A stretch of DNA of 64,000 nt from Trichopria drosophilae (Eukaryota; Arthropoda; Insecta; Hymenoptera; Diapriidae), in contig CM059587.1 in NCBI GenBank assembly GCA_030407085.1, positions 46,412,501 through 46,476,500 of the forward strand, written 5' to 3'. The notes beneath the pieces are model-generated. The model was not told the origin of the DNA, did not search any database, and saw nothing but the letters and a program-made list of their open reading frames with translations. Each line of letters begins with the position of its first letter. Positions within the stretch are counted from its first letter, which is position 1. Below are positions 1 to 11,501 of this stretch, in pieces. Made by a program: the position numbers and the translations under genes.

Positions 1-175
1 TTGCTGCCTATGAGATCACACAAAACTAAGATCTGCTTGAAGCATAGCTTGAAAATGGAAATTTTGTAGCTTCTGAAATTCTACGAAAAAGTAAGCAATC
101 TTTTCTCAAATGTGATGTTGAAACGATCTTGAAAATGCATTTTTTAATTTACAAAAGATTCTGCATACTAGATTT
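1..175. repeat. Diverged dispersed repeat, split by a solo LTR
   Basis: This stretch resembles 2860-2990 and 3815-3900: all share a block reading roughly 'cttttctcaaatgtgatgtt' followed by a 'tttacaaaagattctgcat'-like segment. The match resumes at 1064-1180, so this is one old repeat copy interrupted by the solo LTR between them. No coding potential is visible and the family is not recognised. Confidence 0.5.
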
Positions 176-1059
176 TGTAACATGCTGGTTACAGTGCCCT
201 CTATTGTGGTCGCCTAGTCGATAGTTTGAGACCGGTAACATATCGACCACCCGGTCGGTATGTTATCCGAAACCCGCCGTCGATAATTGTCGGTTCACGA
301 AGTTTAGGAACGGCCCACAGGGAAGCGCCGCGATACCGCGAACGACGGTTATCTAGTTAGTATTGTCTGGAGCGCGAGTGCGAGCAGACCTTTTGTTGAG
401 AGAGACTTTCACGCGACTGTTGTATTTTTAAATTCTGCGAGAGCGAGACCGCGACTCGGGTGATTCGTCAAGGTCAGCCGCAAGACCTGCTGAAAGGAAT
501 CCTGGGCCTATCCAGAGACCCACGTTGTCCCTGCGAGGACCAATTGCGCCCTAGACGAGCCGGAGAATGAGAGAGAGAGAGAGAGAGTGCGAGGAAAAGA
601 CGTCACTCCGGAAGCCAAGATTTGTAAGTGGTCCATGGGCTGAGTCGACGTAAGAAATAATAATTAATTATATCTTGTAATTAATATTGTTTCCCTTTAT
701 TGTTCCCTGGATTGCATGCGTCCAAATTCCCAGCGTCGCCGATAAGACGAGGTGTAGTGCGTGGCACCTTAGCGCGTCAAAGTTCGTGTTCCTCACCTTT
801 CAGGCGCGGCAGGAGGCGAGAAATCGTCCCCCTCTGGGACGAGTTCTCTTGCTCTCGGGAGTGCGAGTGCGGGTCGTGAGAAGACCCCGAGTCAGCCGGG
901 CTCGGGCATTAAATTGTCCGGACGGGCGAACGACGTCGTCGGGCCGCTACCTGGCGCAACGTCCACGAAGACGTTAAAGTCTCCCCTGAGACGGTAGCCG
1001 GCCCCGAGACGACGGCGGTAAAACGCCGCAATAAGTAATACCGGAAAACCGGCATTACA
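176..1059. mobile_element. Solo LTR (884 bp) with 4-bp target-site duplication
   Basis: The segment begins TGTAACATGC and ends GGCATTACA, the TG...CA termini expected of an LTR. It is flanked by ATTT at 172-175 and ATTT at 1060-1063, and the old repeat on either side is continuous once it is removed. It is GC-richer than its surroundings, carries a short GA microsatellite near 570-590, and contains no internal region, gag or pol. The simplest reading is a solo LTR left by LTR-LTR recombination. A 4-bp duplication suits gypsy or BEL/Pao families. A short open frame at 687-977 shows no recognisable domain. Confidence 0.7.
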
Positions 1060-1246
1060 ATTTATAAGCGAAAAGAAATCGAAAATGATTAAAAACAAGT
1101 GCGAATAACCGTATTATGAATTTGAATCATTTCTCGTAATGTCATATGTTATTATTTTCAGCTCTAAAGTTCATCCCGCTTCATGTATGTTTAACATTTT
1201 TTAAGCAATTCCTGGCATTTTGATCATGGAATGAGAAATAAATTAA

Positions 1247-2651
1247 CCCATTGAGTCACGCATTTTTCCTTTTGTCCAATTTAGCTGAAAATTGTTACTC
1301 GGGGTTTGTTGGGGTCGCTGATTACTAATCCGAGGTTACTTTTACGAAATTCAAAATGTTTGATTCAACATGGCGGACAAACATTTAAGATGTAATTCTA
1401 TCTGGACAAAATTTGTTACTCGAGGATTTTTATTGCGGCTGATTAAGTATCCGAATTAGTTTTAAAAATCTCAAATCTAATATAACATGTGCACATTGTA
1501 AAATATTACACTTTGAACGATATCCGGTATTCCGGCAAATTTCAGGTAGCTGATCGTAAATGCGATGTTACCCGCGTAGAAAAATATATGTGTGAAGGAT
1601 TATGTAATAATTGAAGCTAATTGTATGCCACATATATATACATAATGAATAATTCAAAGCCTTTATTATAAGGAAAAACACAGGAAATTGAAACAATTTA
1701 GATTAATGGTCATAAATGAATTATTAGCATATACTGTATCCATAAAAAAATGTCGAAAATCTTTAAGAAGAGGAATGAGTTGTTGGAAACCTCAAGTTTC
1801 GCTAGAAAAACGACAAGCAAATGCAGAACACTTATCTATAATGTTGCCGAATAAAATGCGAAGGAGATATGTTCAATGAAGCACTCATATTAATGAATAT
1901 AGAACACAATATATGTGCAAAGTTTTCAATTTTCCGTTGTACTTGACATTTAAAAAAACTGTTTTATTGCATATCATAAATAAATAAATATTAATATTAT
2001 TACATTTAAATATTAAAAAATTTTGTTAAAAATTGTTAAAATTTAAAAACTAAAAAACTAAAAAAAATAAAAAAGGACTGATAAAAAAACTTAAAATCGG
2101 ACTGAAGAACTTCTATGTAGTCTTGGATGCCCTGGAAGCTTCTATGACGTAACGAATCCCAGCACTTAGCCTCTTTTCCAATGTGTAATCCGAATGAAAT
2201 ATTTCATAAATTTTAGAGTAAAAGTCAAATCTAACCTCGGATTCGTAATCAGCGACCCCGAAAACACTCGAGTATCAAATTTCGTCCAAATACAGTTATA
2301 TTTAAAATGTTTATCCGCCATTTCAGATCAGCCATTCTGAATTTCATAAAACTAACCCCGTATTCATCAGCGATACCAAAAATCTCTATGAAAAAATTTG
2401 CAGAAAAAAATAATAGGAGGTTTTCTTAAAATTGCATTGGTTCGAGAAAAAACTCATATTTTTAACTTGTTTTGTTAATAACAATTACATTATTAGCAAT
2501 AAGGGGGAAACAATTTTTTTACTAATTATTAGGGTCTGTATAAGTAACAGAAAAAGATTTGATTAAAATGGGTCTTAAATTTAACGAGAAAAACAGCAAA
2601 ATCTATGTAAATGTAAGTGGGACGATGTCTGTCCCACTGAGACGCAATGGG
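1247..2651 (+). mobile_element. piggyBac-like non-autonomous element between TTAA sites
   Basis: The ends are inverted, CCCATTGAGTC on the left and GAGACGCAATGGG on the right, each directly abutting TTAA (1243-1246 and 2652-2655), which is the piggyBac target. Subterminal blocks around 1290-1345 and 2225-2285 are also inverted copies (a 'ggtcgctgattactaatccgagg' type block, truncated here). The interior is AT-rich and holds only a short piece resembling the C-terminal part of piggyBac transposases (1691-1879). It therefore looks like a deletion derivative moved by a transposase supplied elsewhere. Confidence 0.7.
1691..1879 (+). pseudogene. piggyBac transposase C-terminal fragment
   Basis: About 62 codons are open here. 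The fragment has the layout 'FRLMVINELL' followed later by 'HLSIMLPNKMRRRYVQ', which I recognise as the late portion of piggyBac-type transposases, where a conserved 'FR..L...LL' segment precedes a His-containing, Arg-rich run leading into the C-terminal cysteine-rich domain. Neither the cysteine-rich domain nor the upstream catalytic aspartates are present. It sits inside an element with TTAA-flanked inverted ends, which supports the assignment. It cannot encode an active transposase. The similarity is by eye and short. Confidence 0.45.
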
Positions 2652-2689
2652 TTAATAAAGAAACTATCTAACGGTACACATGTCTATTG

Positions 2690-3660
2690 CACTCGATTGT
2701 TGATACGTAGCCATGGTTCCACTGGCAGGTCCAGTTTAGTACGAAATAGTCCTCGTCGTTGGATTCGGTGCTCTTTACCATAAGAAACTATTAAAGTGTA
2801 GCTGGGAACAGCTTAGCGAACTTGGTGTTTTGACAGCACTTCTACGAAATCCTTGCTGGAAAAAAAATTGAATTTTTGATGGTTCTGAAAAATTACTGAA
2901 ACGTAACTAATCATTTCTCAAATGTAATGTTCAGTGATCTTTGGAGTATGTTTTTAATTTACAATAGAATCTCTGTACTTGACTTATGGAAGAAAGGAAA
3001 TGGAAAACTGATTAGAAGAAACTGTGAGCAATTGTACTAAGAATTTAAATCTTTTATCCTAATATGATATATTGCTATTATTTCCAGCTCCCAAGTTCTT
3101 CCAGCTTTATCTATTTGTACTTCTTGTATGGGAATCCTGACAATTCGACTGTAGAAGATAAATATATTAGGAGACACTTTCATTATGAATAGTTGCGTAT
3201 CATAATTTTATCGCAAGTGCACTTCATGCTTGAAATGACAGAAAATATTTTTAAAAATGCAAATAGACAAAGATGGAAGAATTTTGGAGCTTCAAATAAC
3301 AGCAGAATATATCATTACGTAAAAATCCTTAAATTCTTAATACGATAATTAGAAGTAACGCATGCTTCTAATAGTTTTTTCCTTTCTCATATAAGTCAAT
3401 TATGGAGATTACTTTCTAAATAAAGAAATGTACTCCCAAGATCACTGGAAGATTACATTTCAAAAATGTTTACTTACTTTTCAATAAATTTACAGAAGCT
3501 ACAAAATGTCTACATTTTCAACAGTCAGGATGTCAGAAAACCGATGTCAACACACTAATCTCGTTAAGCTATTCTCAGCTACACTTCAATAGTTATTCGT
3601 AGTAAAGAGCATTGAAGGCAACAAGAGGGACTATTTCGTTTCTAAATTGTTTCATATCAT
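2690..3660. repeat. Diverged foldback repeat (about 1 kb)
   Basis: The left part (about 2700-2990) is an imperfect inverted copy of the right part (about 3370-3660). For example, 'gctctttaccataagaaact' near 2770 reads in reverse complement as 'gctctttactacgaataact' near 3600, and 'aagtgtagctgggaacagct' mirrors the end near 3580. No coding region or transposase is seen. The divergence between arms suggests an old element. Confidence 0.5.
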
Positions 3661-3814
3661 CGACAATCGACTGTAACAATCAAGTATATTATTAGATACT
3701 TTCTTTATTACTTATCATATATCGCAAATACATTTCTAGTGCATTTCACACTCAAAATGCTAAGAAATGCTTACAAATGTGTACACATAGAAGCTGAACG
3801 AACTATGATACTAA

Positions 3815-4412
3815 TGATCTTGGAAGTGTAGTTTATAATTTACAAAAGAATCTTCGTAGTTGATTGCTGGAAAGGAATTGAAAACGATTTTAAAAAAGTG
3901 TAAACAACGGTATTAAGAATTTAAATTATTTGTCGTAATGCCATGTATCATGTACAGAGAGCAGAAAATACTAGTGGTTTGTCTTTTCGACACAACTTGC
4001 TTGTGTCTAATAATGTTTTGTTTTTATAGACAACTAGTTCGTCTGTACGCATTAGTGAGTCGTCATCCGACATGAGTGGTTAATGTCTAAATCTGACTGG
4101 CTCGTGTCGTAGGACGACTGGCTAAAATTGGAAGGCAACTCACTAATGTATAGAGACGAACTACTTGTTTACTTGGCTACTTGTATTTAAAAACAAAATA
4201 TTATTAGACACAAGCAAGTTGTGTCGGAAAGACAAACCACTAGTATTTGCTGCTCTCTGTACATGATACATGACATTACGACAAATTATTTAAATTCTTA
4301 ATACCGTTGTTTACACTTTTTATAATCTTTTTAAATTTCTTACTAGCAATCAACTACGAAAATTCTTTTGTAAATTATAAACTACACTTACAAGATCATT
4401 TCAACATTTCAT
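3815..4412. repeat. Long hairpin element, arms about 270 bp
   Basis: The sequence from 3815 to about 4095 is the near reverse complement of about 4135-4412. The arms include a very clean block, 'cagagagcag' plus 'actagtggtttgtctttc' near 3955-3990, mirrored at 4229-4262. The loop is only about 40 bp. The outer halves of both arms belong to the dispersed repeat seen at 1-175, so the hairpin arose within or by inversion of that family. No coding region is present. Confidence 0.6.
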
Positions 4413-5241
4413 TGAAAAAGGTTCACTTACGTTTTTGTAGAGATTCTGGAGCTACAAATTTTTATTTTTTCACTGGCAAGGATACTATCAAGCCACAGAC
4501 CGCTGTCAAAATTCCAAGCAGGTTCTCCAACCTACTTTTCAGACGGATCTCAATTGTGTCATCTCACAGTGATGTTAATATTTTTTTCACAAAGTTGTCT
4601 TCTTCTTCAATTCTACAAACGTCAAAAATGCTGTTCGCAGCTGTTCGTACTCAACGTAAAGCGCCGCCGCGGATCAGCTGAGTGCAGGCCGCCATATTGC
4701 AAGATCTCTTTCAGTCCGGTCACGAAGTCCCGACGCTTGTCCTTGTTGCACTTAGTTTGAACGACATCATTCTATCTCTATGTCCTCGCAAACGGAGCTA
4801 TCAATCCTTGTCGCACTCATGCTAAACAGCATCTATCTGTCTCTATGTCCCATAGCAGAAGAAGCGAGTGTCGATCCTTCTCGCTCTCATGCTAAACGGC
4901 ATCTATCTGTCTCTATGTCCCAAAATCCGATGAAGGAGAACAATTTTCGATCGTTGAAATCATGAAAAATGACAAACAGCTGATTGATATCTCACGAACC
5001 ACTAAATCGATTTCAATCGGACTAGGCTTAAATAAAAGATAAAAAAAAATAAAAAATACTGGGCATAGCATGATTAAGAAATTTTCTGGAGGTGAAGCGT
5101 AGACGAAACATATGTGTTCAATGTTGTGACAGTTCTACTATGTTAGCGGTAAAGGAGTAGCGGTCGCCGCGCGCTAAGAACTTGGCGCGACGAGCGACCG
5201 CTCCTCTTGATAATAACAATTACGTTATATATATTTATATA
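4413..5241. other. Unassigned stretch with a 70-bp direct repeat
   Basis: Two adjacent copies of a 70-bp unit are visible (tcgcactcat at 4811 and tcgctctcat at 4881, both followed by 'gctaaac.gcatctatctgt'), with a partial third copy near 4770. Short open frames across them are repetitive and look non-coding. A GC-rich imperfect palindrome lies around 5155-5210. I see no gene. Confidence 0.4.
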
Positions 5242-5853
5242 CAGGGTGAGTCTGGTAGAAGTGAACATAGGGAAATCCATGTTAAGGCTACGCGCCTCGT
5301 GATTGGTCGATTCCGGTGGAACGTCGCTTGCTCGCTGATTGGCTGTGAACGGTCATATGCGTCAGACATAATTTAGAGCCACAAGAATGTAAACAAAATA
5401 CTGCAAGCTTTGGATTGTTTTAAAATTATCTTGCTTCAAAATAATATTTTAATAAAAAAAGAAACTCGAAAAGAAGTAGCAAATCTCTTGTGTGACATAA
5501 CCACGTTTTGGGCTTATGTAAAATGTGTCAAATCCATGAAATGTGTAACACAAACCCAAATTCAAGACTCAGTTCCCACAAGAGTCTTGCTACTTGTCAC
5601 ACAAGAGATTTGCTACTTCTTTTCGAGTTTCTTTTTTTATTAAAATATTATTTTGAAGCAAGATAATTTTAAAACAATCCAAAGCTTGCAGTATTTTGTT
5701 TACATTCTTGTGGCTCTGAGAAATTACGTCTGACGCATATGACCGTTCAAAGCCAATCAGCGAGCAAGCGACGTTCCACCGGAATCGACCAATCACGAGG
5801 CGCGTAGCCTTAACATGGATTTCCCTATGTTCACTTCTACCAGACTCACCCGG
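5242..5853. mobile_element. TA-flanked MITE 'A', complete 612-bp copy
   Basis: The element begins CAGGGTGAGTC and ends GACTCACCCGG, with TA on both sides (5240-5241, 5854-5855). It is almost entirely one long inverted repeat with a short central loop near 5560-5595. TA target and CAGGGT-type ends are usual for Tc1/mariner-type non-autonomous elements. It encodes nothing. It matters because its termini recur at 23572 and 49219, where the same element appears expanded to 25.6 kb. Confidence 0.8.
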
Positions 5854-5993
5854 TATGTGTCTAGGCGAAATGTGGAATATTTATATTTACAATCGTATTT
5901 ATATTTTACTCAGAACTCATAGCATTAATATCCATGGCACCCGTAAGGAACAAAGCAAACAAATTCATGTTCGCTATTTAACATCAAAATGCA

Positions 5994-6079
5994 TTTTTCC
6001 TGCACACTATAAATACATAATACGCTTAAGGAATTTGGGGGACTTAAGTGGATTATGTATTTATAGTGTGCAGGAAAAA
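5994..6079. repeat. Near-perfect 37-bp-arm hairpin
   Basis: The arm starting 'tttttcctgcacactataaa' at 5994 is mirrored by an arm ending '...agtgtgcaggaaaaa' at 6079, separated by a 12-bp loop 'gaatttggggga'. One mismatch/indel is visible near the loop (acgcttaag versus cttaagtgg). It could be the palindromic core of a small element or a fold-back RNA source. Confidence 0.6.
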
Positions 6080-6107
6080 TAAATTAATTTATATATGTAT
6101 ATGTTGT

Positions 6108-6613
6108 TTATTCATCCATTTTTAAATGTCTTTTACGGCGAAATTGTTAATCCCAGCTGTGAGCTCACAATGTCGTATTTTTTAAATTTTTACTGATATT
6201 TATGTAGAACTAGTCTTTGTGTATTATACAAAACATCAGCAACAATGTGTTTTATCCTGTTTTTGAGAAAATAATTTTTAACTCTATCTATTTTTAGTAT
6301 CATTATTTACAAAATGGTTGTGTATAATTTTGCTATATGTAGCGTCGTTTTCTATGCGAACACAATTAAATAACACATATTTTTGGGACAGCAGTACATC
6401 TGCATATGGCGTATTCCATGCCAAGCGTCGCCATGGAGAGAATCAGCCGTTTTCGGCGACTACTGTTACTGTTAATTTTCTACAACCTGTATAACTCGTG
6501 TTAATTACTTTTGTTAATTACTATAAATAGTAATTAACAAAATACGTCATTGTGAGTTCACAGCTGGGATTAAAAATTTCGCCGTAAAAGACATTTAAAA
6601 ATGGATGAATAAA
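6108..6613. mobile_element. MITE with about 75-bp inverted termini
   Basis: TTTATTCATCCAT at 6108 is mirrored by ATGGATGAATAAA ending at 6613. The similarity runs inward about 75 bp, through 'tcttttacggcgaaatt' and 'cccagctgtgag', to roughly 6180 and 6540. A clear target-site duplication was not found. The interior is non-coding. Confidence 0.6.
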
Positions 6614-6983
6614 AGCGCGAAAAGCCTCTCCGCTTCTACACATAAATGAGTGTTCTATGATACCTGTATGGTGTTCTTTATGATTGGCTAATAGTTTTGA
6701 TGGCTAACCAATTGGTGTTATGCTGAATGCGCGGTTAGTGGCTTGCGCATGCGCAGGTTTTGAAAGAATGGTAATCTCATTTATGATTCTCCAATCGTTG
6801 TCCTCGGGTACCATCCAATAGCACTCATATGCACACTCATAAATGAGATTTACTCTCACTTATGAGTGCACATGGAGGGCGATGTGAGACTCACGTTGCG
6901 ATCTAGGTTTGTTATGTGGAGTGAACTTTTATAATAATTTTTATTCAAAGCTTTCAAATGTTAAGACTTCTGCATTTTAATTA

Positions 6984-7105
6984 CACCCAACGAATTTAAT
7001 TGGCACGGGGAAACCCGCAGTCGTCCTTGTTTTTACCTATATATCTTAATGTGAGAAACACAGAAATCCGAGGTAATTCCCCGTGCGAATTAAATTCGCT
7101 GGGAG
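6984..7105. mobile_element. Small TA-flanked MITE (122 bp)
   Basis: CACCCAACGAATTTAATTGG on the left mirrors 'cgaattaaattcgctgggag' on the right, with TA at 6982-6983 and 7106-7107. The arms also share 'cacgggga'. No coding region. Confidence 0.6.
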
Positions 7106-7299
7106 TACATATAAAAAATCCTTTTCGGAAAACATGAAAACAGTAGCCTATCAGGCATTTCATCTATGATAATATGACTATATACACGTACTTCGAATCG
7201 CATACATACAATGAAATTGGCACCCGAGCGTGTTACCTGCAAATTTAATGAACTAAAGTTAGAATCTCTTCATGACTATTAGGATACGTACGGTACTAT

Positions 7300-7690
7300 G
7301 CAGTGATGGGAAAAAGTTCCGGAACTGTTAAATATCTCAGCGGGAGTGCATTTTCGAGGAAAATGTTTCAGACAAAAGTTTGAGGATTCAAATTCAGTCA
7401 AATTCAATTTTTCAAATGGGAACCACTATTTTTTACCGCGAGTTTGGAAAGTGGGGAAAATTCTACGTTTAGGACATAACCTTGAATATACCTTGAAGTC
7501 GGAGTCAAGGTCATTTCAAGGTGAATATCTCATAAATTCCTGTATGACAATAATATCTGGAGAATGAAATGGGAACCATTATTTGTAGAGCGGAAAGCCT
7601 TACGTTAGGACTTACCATGACCATACTCTTGAATTTAATGTCAAGGTCATTTCAAGATGAATGTTCAAAAATTTCAAGTATAGCAATAGT
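7300..7690. repeat. Two diverged direct repeats with 'aaggtcatttcaag' blocks
   Basis: Segments around 7390-7535 and 7560-7670 share 'aatgggaaccactatt/aatgggaaccattatt', 'acgtttaggac/acgttaggac' and 'gtcaaggtcatttcaag'. The same 'aaggtcatttcaaggt' motif is found in the MITE at 57955-58695, so a related family is likely. The left border carries 'cagtgatggg', identical to the first 10 bp of the hAT-like element at 23740. No gene is seen between here and the LINE at 7757, which is preceded by a GT/GC microsatellite. Confidence 0.4.
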
Positions 7691-7851
7691 AACATAGCGA
7701 GGTTTTAACTGCAATGATAAATGCGTGCGTTCGTGCGTGCGTGTGTGTGTGTTGTTTATTTTCTCCCGACGCGACGATGGAAAGCTCTACCAGCCTTCTC
7801 TGCCGGCCGGTGCCAGCTGTTTTGTCCTTCCCTGGGAACCGCCTTAAGGCA

Positions 7852-10309
7852 TTACTTCGAGGAAGGCAGCCTAAGCCCCGAGATCACTGAGAGGGCAATG
7901 TCAAACACGGTACGATACGCTCGAGCCACTCTTAGCGCTACTGTCCTGCAGGCCCGTCGGCAAGTGGCTCCATAGCCTTTCTTGCTTGCAATGGCGTTCG
8001 CCCAGACGGGGGCTCCGTAAAGAATTACAGAGCTCACCACTGAAGCAAGGAGGGATCGACGGTGTTGTTTTGGTCCCCCTATATTGGGCATAATATACAT
8101 CAGCACGTGAGCCACTTTTAGCGCTTTTGTGCCTGCATACTGCAGATGGTCTTTAAACGACAATCGCGCGTCGAGTATAACACCAAGGTATTTAATAGTG
8201 TCCCATCGACCGTGAAGGTAGCGTACATTATCTTCTTAGTACGAGAGATGAGCACCGCCTCCGTTTTCTCAGCCGCCAAGCAGAGTCCGTGGCTTTTCAA
8301 CCAGCTAGCTTCCACCTCAGTAGCGTCATCTCTGAGGTATTGGACCTCCTCTATAGTTTTTGTGACTACGATAAGTGCAACGTCGTCGGCAAAGGCTAGC
8401 ATAGTCACCCCTTCTGGAAGTGATTGTTTGAGCAATCCGTTATACATGACGTTCCAGAACAAGGGACCTAGGACCGAACCCTGCGGCACGCCTTCTGCGA
8501 TGTTGTGGTAGCGCCTGCCATTATCAGTGTCATAAAACAGGGTCCGGGCTGACAGGTAGCTAGAGATGACCCTTCTAAGGTAAATTGGTACCTTGAGTTT
8601 TTCTAAGGCTAGAATGATGCAACCCCATCGGGCCGAGTTAAAGGCGTTCTTGATATCAAGCGCGACGATGGCACACATTCGCTTGGTATTCCGACTGCCA
8701 CTGATGGCGTTAGCGGCTAACGTCTTCACCCGGTCGACTGCATCAATCGTTGAGGGACCCTTCCTGAAGCCGAACTGATTGTCGGAAAGACCTCCAAATT
8801 TATCGATGGCTGCTTTGAGCGTGGCACATATTATCCGCAGGGGCGAGCTTCCCGAGAATGCCCAGCATACAAAGTCGTCGGTGTGCGGATCGTTCGTCCA
8901 AGGGTTTGGAACCCTTGTACAGTAGCACCAACCTTTATTACTTCCATTGCACCGGGAAGCATCCATCTTTTAGACATGCGGTAAATGTTTCCAGGAAGAT
9001 ACCTGGGACATCCAGCGTTTCGGTCTTAACCGTAGGACGCGGGATTCCATTCATTCCCGGAGCTTTGCGTGCAGATATTCTCTTAGCAGCCATCCTCAAT
9101 TCGGTTTCAGTGACGGCTGGTGGCTCGACTGCACAAGCTTCTGCCAACAGACCAGTACCGGTGGATCGTTCCTGATGTTCTGGGAACAGATGGTGGATTA
9201 CTCTGTGGAGGAAGTGTGGGCAAGAAGGAGCATTCATTCCCTCGGACTTGATCTTCCTCATCACCGTTTTATACGAACGGCCCAAAGGGTCCCAGTCTAC
9301 CTCCTCGCAGAATTCCTGCCAGCACTTTTTTCGCTATCTTAATGGCAGCTTTAAGCTTCTTCTTCTTTTCTTCGTAGGCATCAGTTAGTTGTTGGTACTG
9401 CAGTTTATGAAGAGCTCTCTGGTGCAGTCTCCTGGCTCGAAGACACTCTCGCCGGATAGCTGCGATGTCCTCGTTCCACCAATATACTGGCGGTCTGCCG
9501 CAAGGATTTGATTTTGCGGCCATGGAGACATCGCAAGCCGATGATATGGCCTGGGAGAGGCTTTGAGCCCTTCCTTCGGATGTTCCCTCCAACACTGTAT
9601 TCTGGAGTGAGCAGATGAACATCTCAGGATCTAATGTAGAAGGTGCCCATCTCTCTTTTCCCCTCCTCTGCTGTTCCACGCTGGCTTTTTGGTTAGCTGG
9701 AGTTGAAATACCACAGCATGGTGGTCGCTACCGTGTATCGGTCGCTAACTTTCCATTCGTGACCCTCCCTCACCAATTTAGGGTAGATGAAGGTAAGATC
9801 AACCACAGATGCCTTATCGCCTTTGGTGTTGGTTGGCTTGGCTCCGACGTTAGCGCTCTCGAGCTCCAGCGTGGCAAAGGCCTCGAGTAGGGCGCGGGCT
9901 CGTTGGTTAGTCTTCACGCTGCCCCACTCTATTGACCAAACGTTAAAATCTCCCCCGATTACTACTAGTAGTCGGGAGGTGTTAGCACTTTCAGCAATGT
10001 CGTCCAGGGACCCTAGGAATTTCTCGTAGGTGTCGCTGGGTGGAAGGTAGCAGCTGTATAATCTTATACCAGCCACCTCCACCCATGTGAATTTCAGTAA
10101 GGGGGTGACCATCCTGTTGGATATGTGAACATTTCCGCAGACCCAGTGGCCGCCTTGCTGGTAGTGTCCCTTACCCACTTTGAATCCTCGAGGTCCGTGT
10201 ACTGCTCACTAATGATGGCAATATCGGCCTTTTCCTCTCTGGCCAGCTGGAGCAGCAGATCTTGGGCCACCGCAAAGTGGTTGAGGTTAAGCTGGAGAAC
10301 CTTAGCCAT
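7852..10309 (-). pseudogene. R1-type LINE ORF2 (endonuclease + reverse transcriptase), frameshifted
   Basis: The first frame opens with an ATG at 10309 and 'MAKVLQLNLNHF', the usual start of an R1-clade endonuclease. The endonuclease continues in another frame to 9693, with the catalytic-region motif 'GGDFNVWS' and a 'DLTF' segment. A linker frame (9679-9269) and a start of RT (9285-8938) follow. The RT core (8966-8118) has the fingers motif 'NQFGFRKGPST', the palm 'ALDIKNAFNSARW', 'EGVPQGSVLGPL' and the catalytic 'AFADDVAL'. A last frame (8163-7852) holds the thumb. At least four frame changes make it non-functional. R1 membership rests on the 'GPLFWNVMYNG' context of the RT; TRAS, Waldo and similar subfamilies cannot be told apart by eye. 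Confidence 0.8.
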
Positions 10310-10403
10310 TGTTGTTCGGTACTTCGGCCTCTTGTGCAGACTGATGTTTAGCCGCACAGTCCACTATTTTGTGGCCCTCTTTACCACATCGGAATCACTG
10401 AGC

Positions 10404-11501
10404 TTACCGATCGACTGAGCTCTTGCAGTTCGTTGCCACATGCCCGATATCATGGCATCTGTAGCACCGAAGAGGTATTTCTAGGAGCCGTACTCGGCAG
10501 TTCACCCAACCAACTCTCAGCCCTCCCGTCTCCAGTAGCTTTTCTGCTACTGAGGCGGGGAGTCTGACTATGGCTGCTGGAGTGCCGCAGTAGGCGCCCC
10601 TAAGTTTGATGGACTTTGGGGTCACACTTTCCAGGCCTGTGGTCGGGGCGAAGGCGAGTGCCACCTCGTCCGTGGTTGTGGCCTCGTCCAGGTCCGTGAT
10701 CTTTATGCCTTCTATTTGGGTCAGCATCTGGATGAGAGCTGACCTGTTTAGGAGAGACGCGGCCTCGGATCGGAGCTCCTCTGTTGGTGCTCCGTCCTTG
10801 CCCAGTTCCAGGAGGAGATCTCCAGCCTTCGTGCGCCGAATCCACGTTACCCTTACGCCCAATTTCTTGAGCCCGGGCGCAGTTTTCACCTTTCGTAGGA
10901 TGTCGACGTACGAGACTCTTCCTGTCGCTTTGATCTTGATAGCATCAGGACGGTGTTGTCTCGGCCCAGTTTTGTGTTCTTGATTGGGTCGCATGCCGAC
11001 ATTCTGTTTTGCCGCTTTGTTCCCATCTTCCCTTCCCCTTTTCACCACCGTTGCCCAGCCCTCGTCGTGAGTTCGGGCTTACTGCTGGTGATTTTTCACT
11101 GGTGAAGAGAAAACGTCTTTGTCCCCTGCCCCCTTTCTCACCTTTTTCTTCGTCGGCGTTGTTATCGGCGAAGGTTCTCTTCTTCCCGTGTACTCTTTAC
11201 GGAGCCCGCGTAAAAGAGGCGAGGTCTGACTCGCCCCATCTTTGCCGTCGCATGCCGTTTTCGAAGGCCATGGGTTATGCCTCACCTCGGCATAATCCCT
11301 TGTTGCTTTTAACGTAGCTCTCGTCATATCCTTATGCTCCTTGTGGAGATTCTTTTTTTCAAGAATGAAGTCCACAAGGCCCTTAATTCTCTCCTCTAGG
11401 ACCCGGAATTTTGCCGCCTCTGGGTCCTCCACTGCTGGTGGGTCCACCGATATGCTGCTGGAAACCTTCTGGAAGAAGGCCACCCCGGTTTCCATCACCA
11501 T
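10404..11501 (-). pseudogene. R1-type LINE ORF1 (Gag-like, CCHC knuckle), broken
   Basis: Two open frames (11501-11079 and 11048-10404) form most of an ORF1. The second carries 'VSYVDILRKVK', a typical entry into the Gag-like domain of R1/jockey ORF1 proteins, and ends with one full zinc knuckle 'CYRCHDIGHVATNC' (C-x2-C-x4-H-x4-C). In a neighbouring frame just beyond, 'FRCGKEGHKIVDC' looks like a second knuckle whose first Cys position has become TGA. A further upstream frame (11782-11525) is basic and may be the N-terminal part. The protein would bind element RNA in the living copy; this one is dead. Confidence 0.7.
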
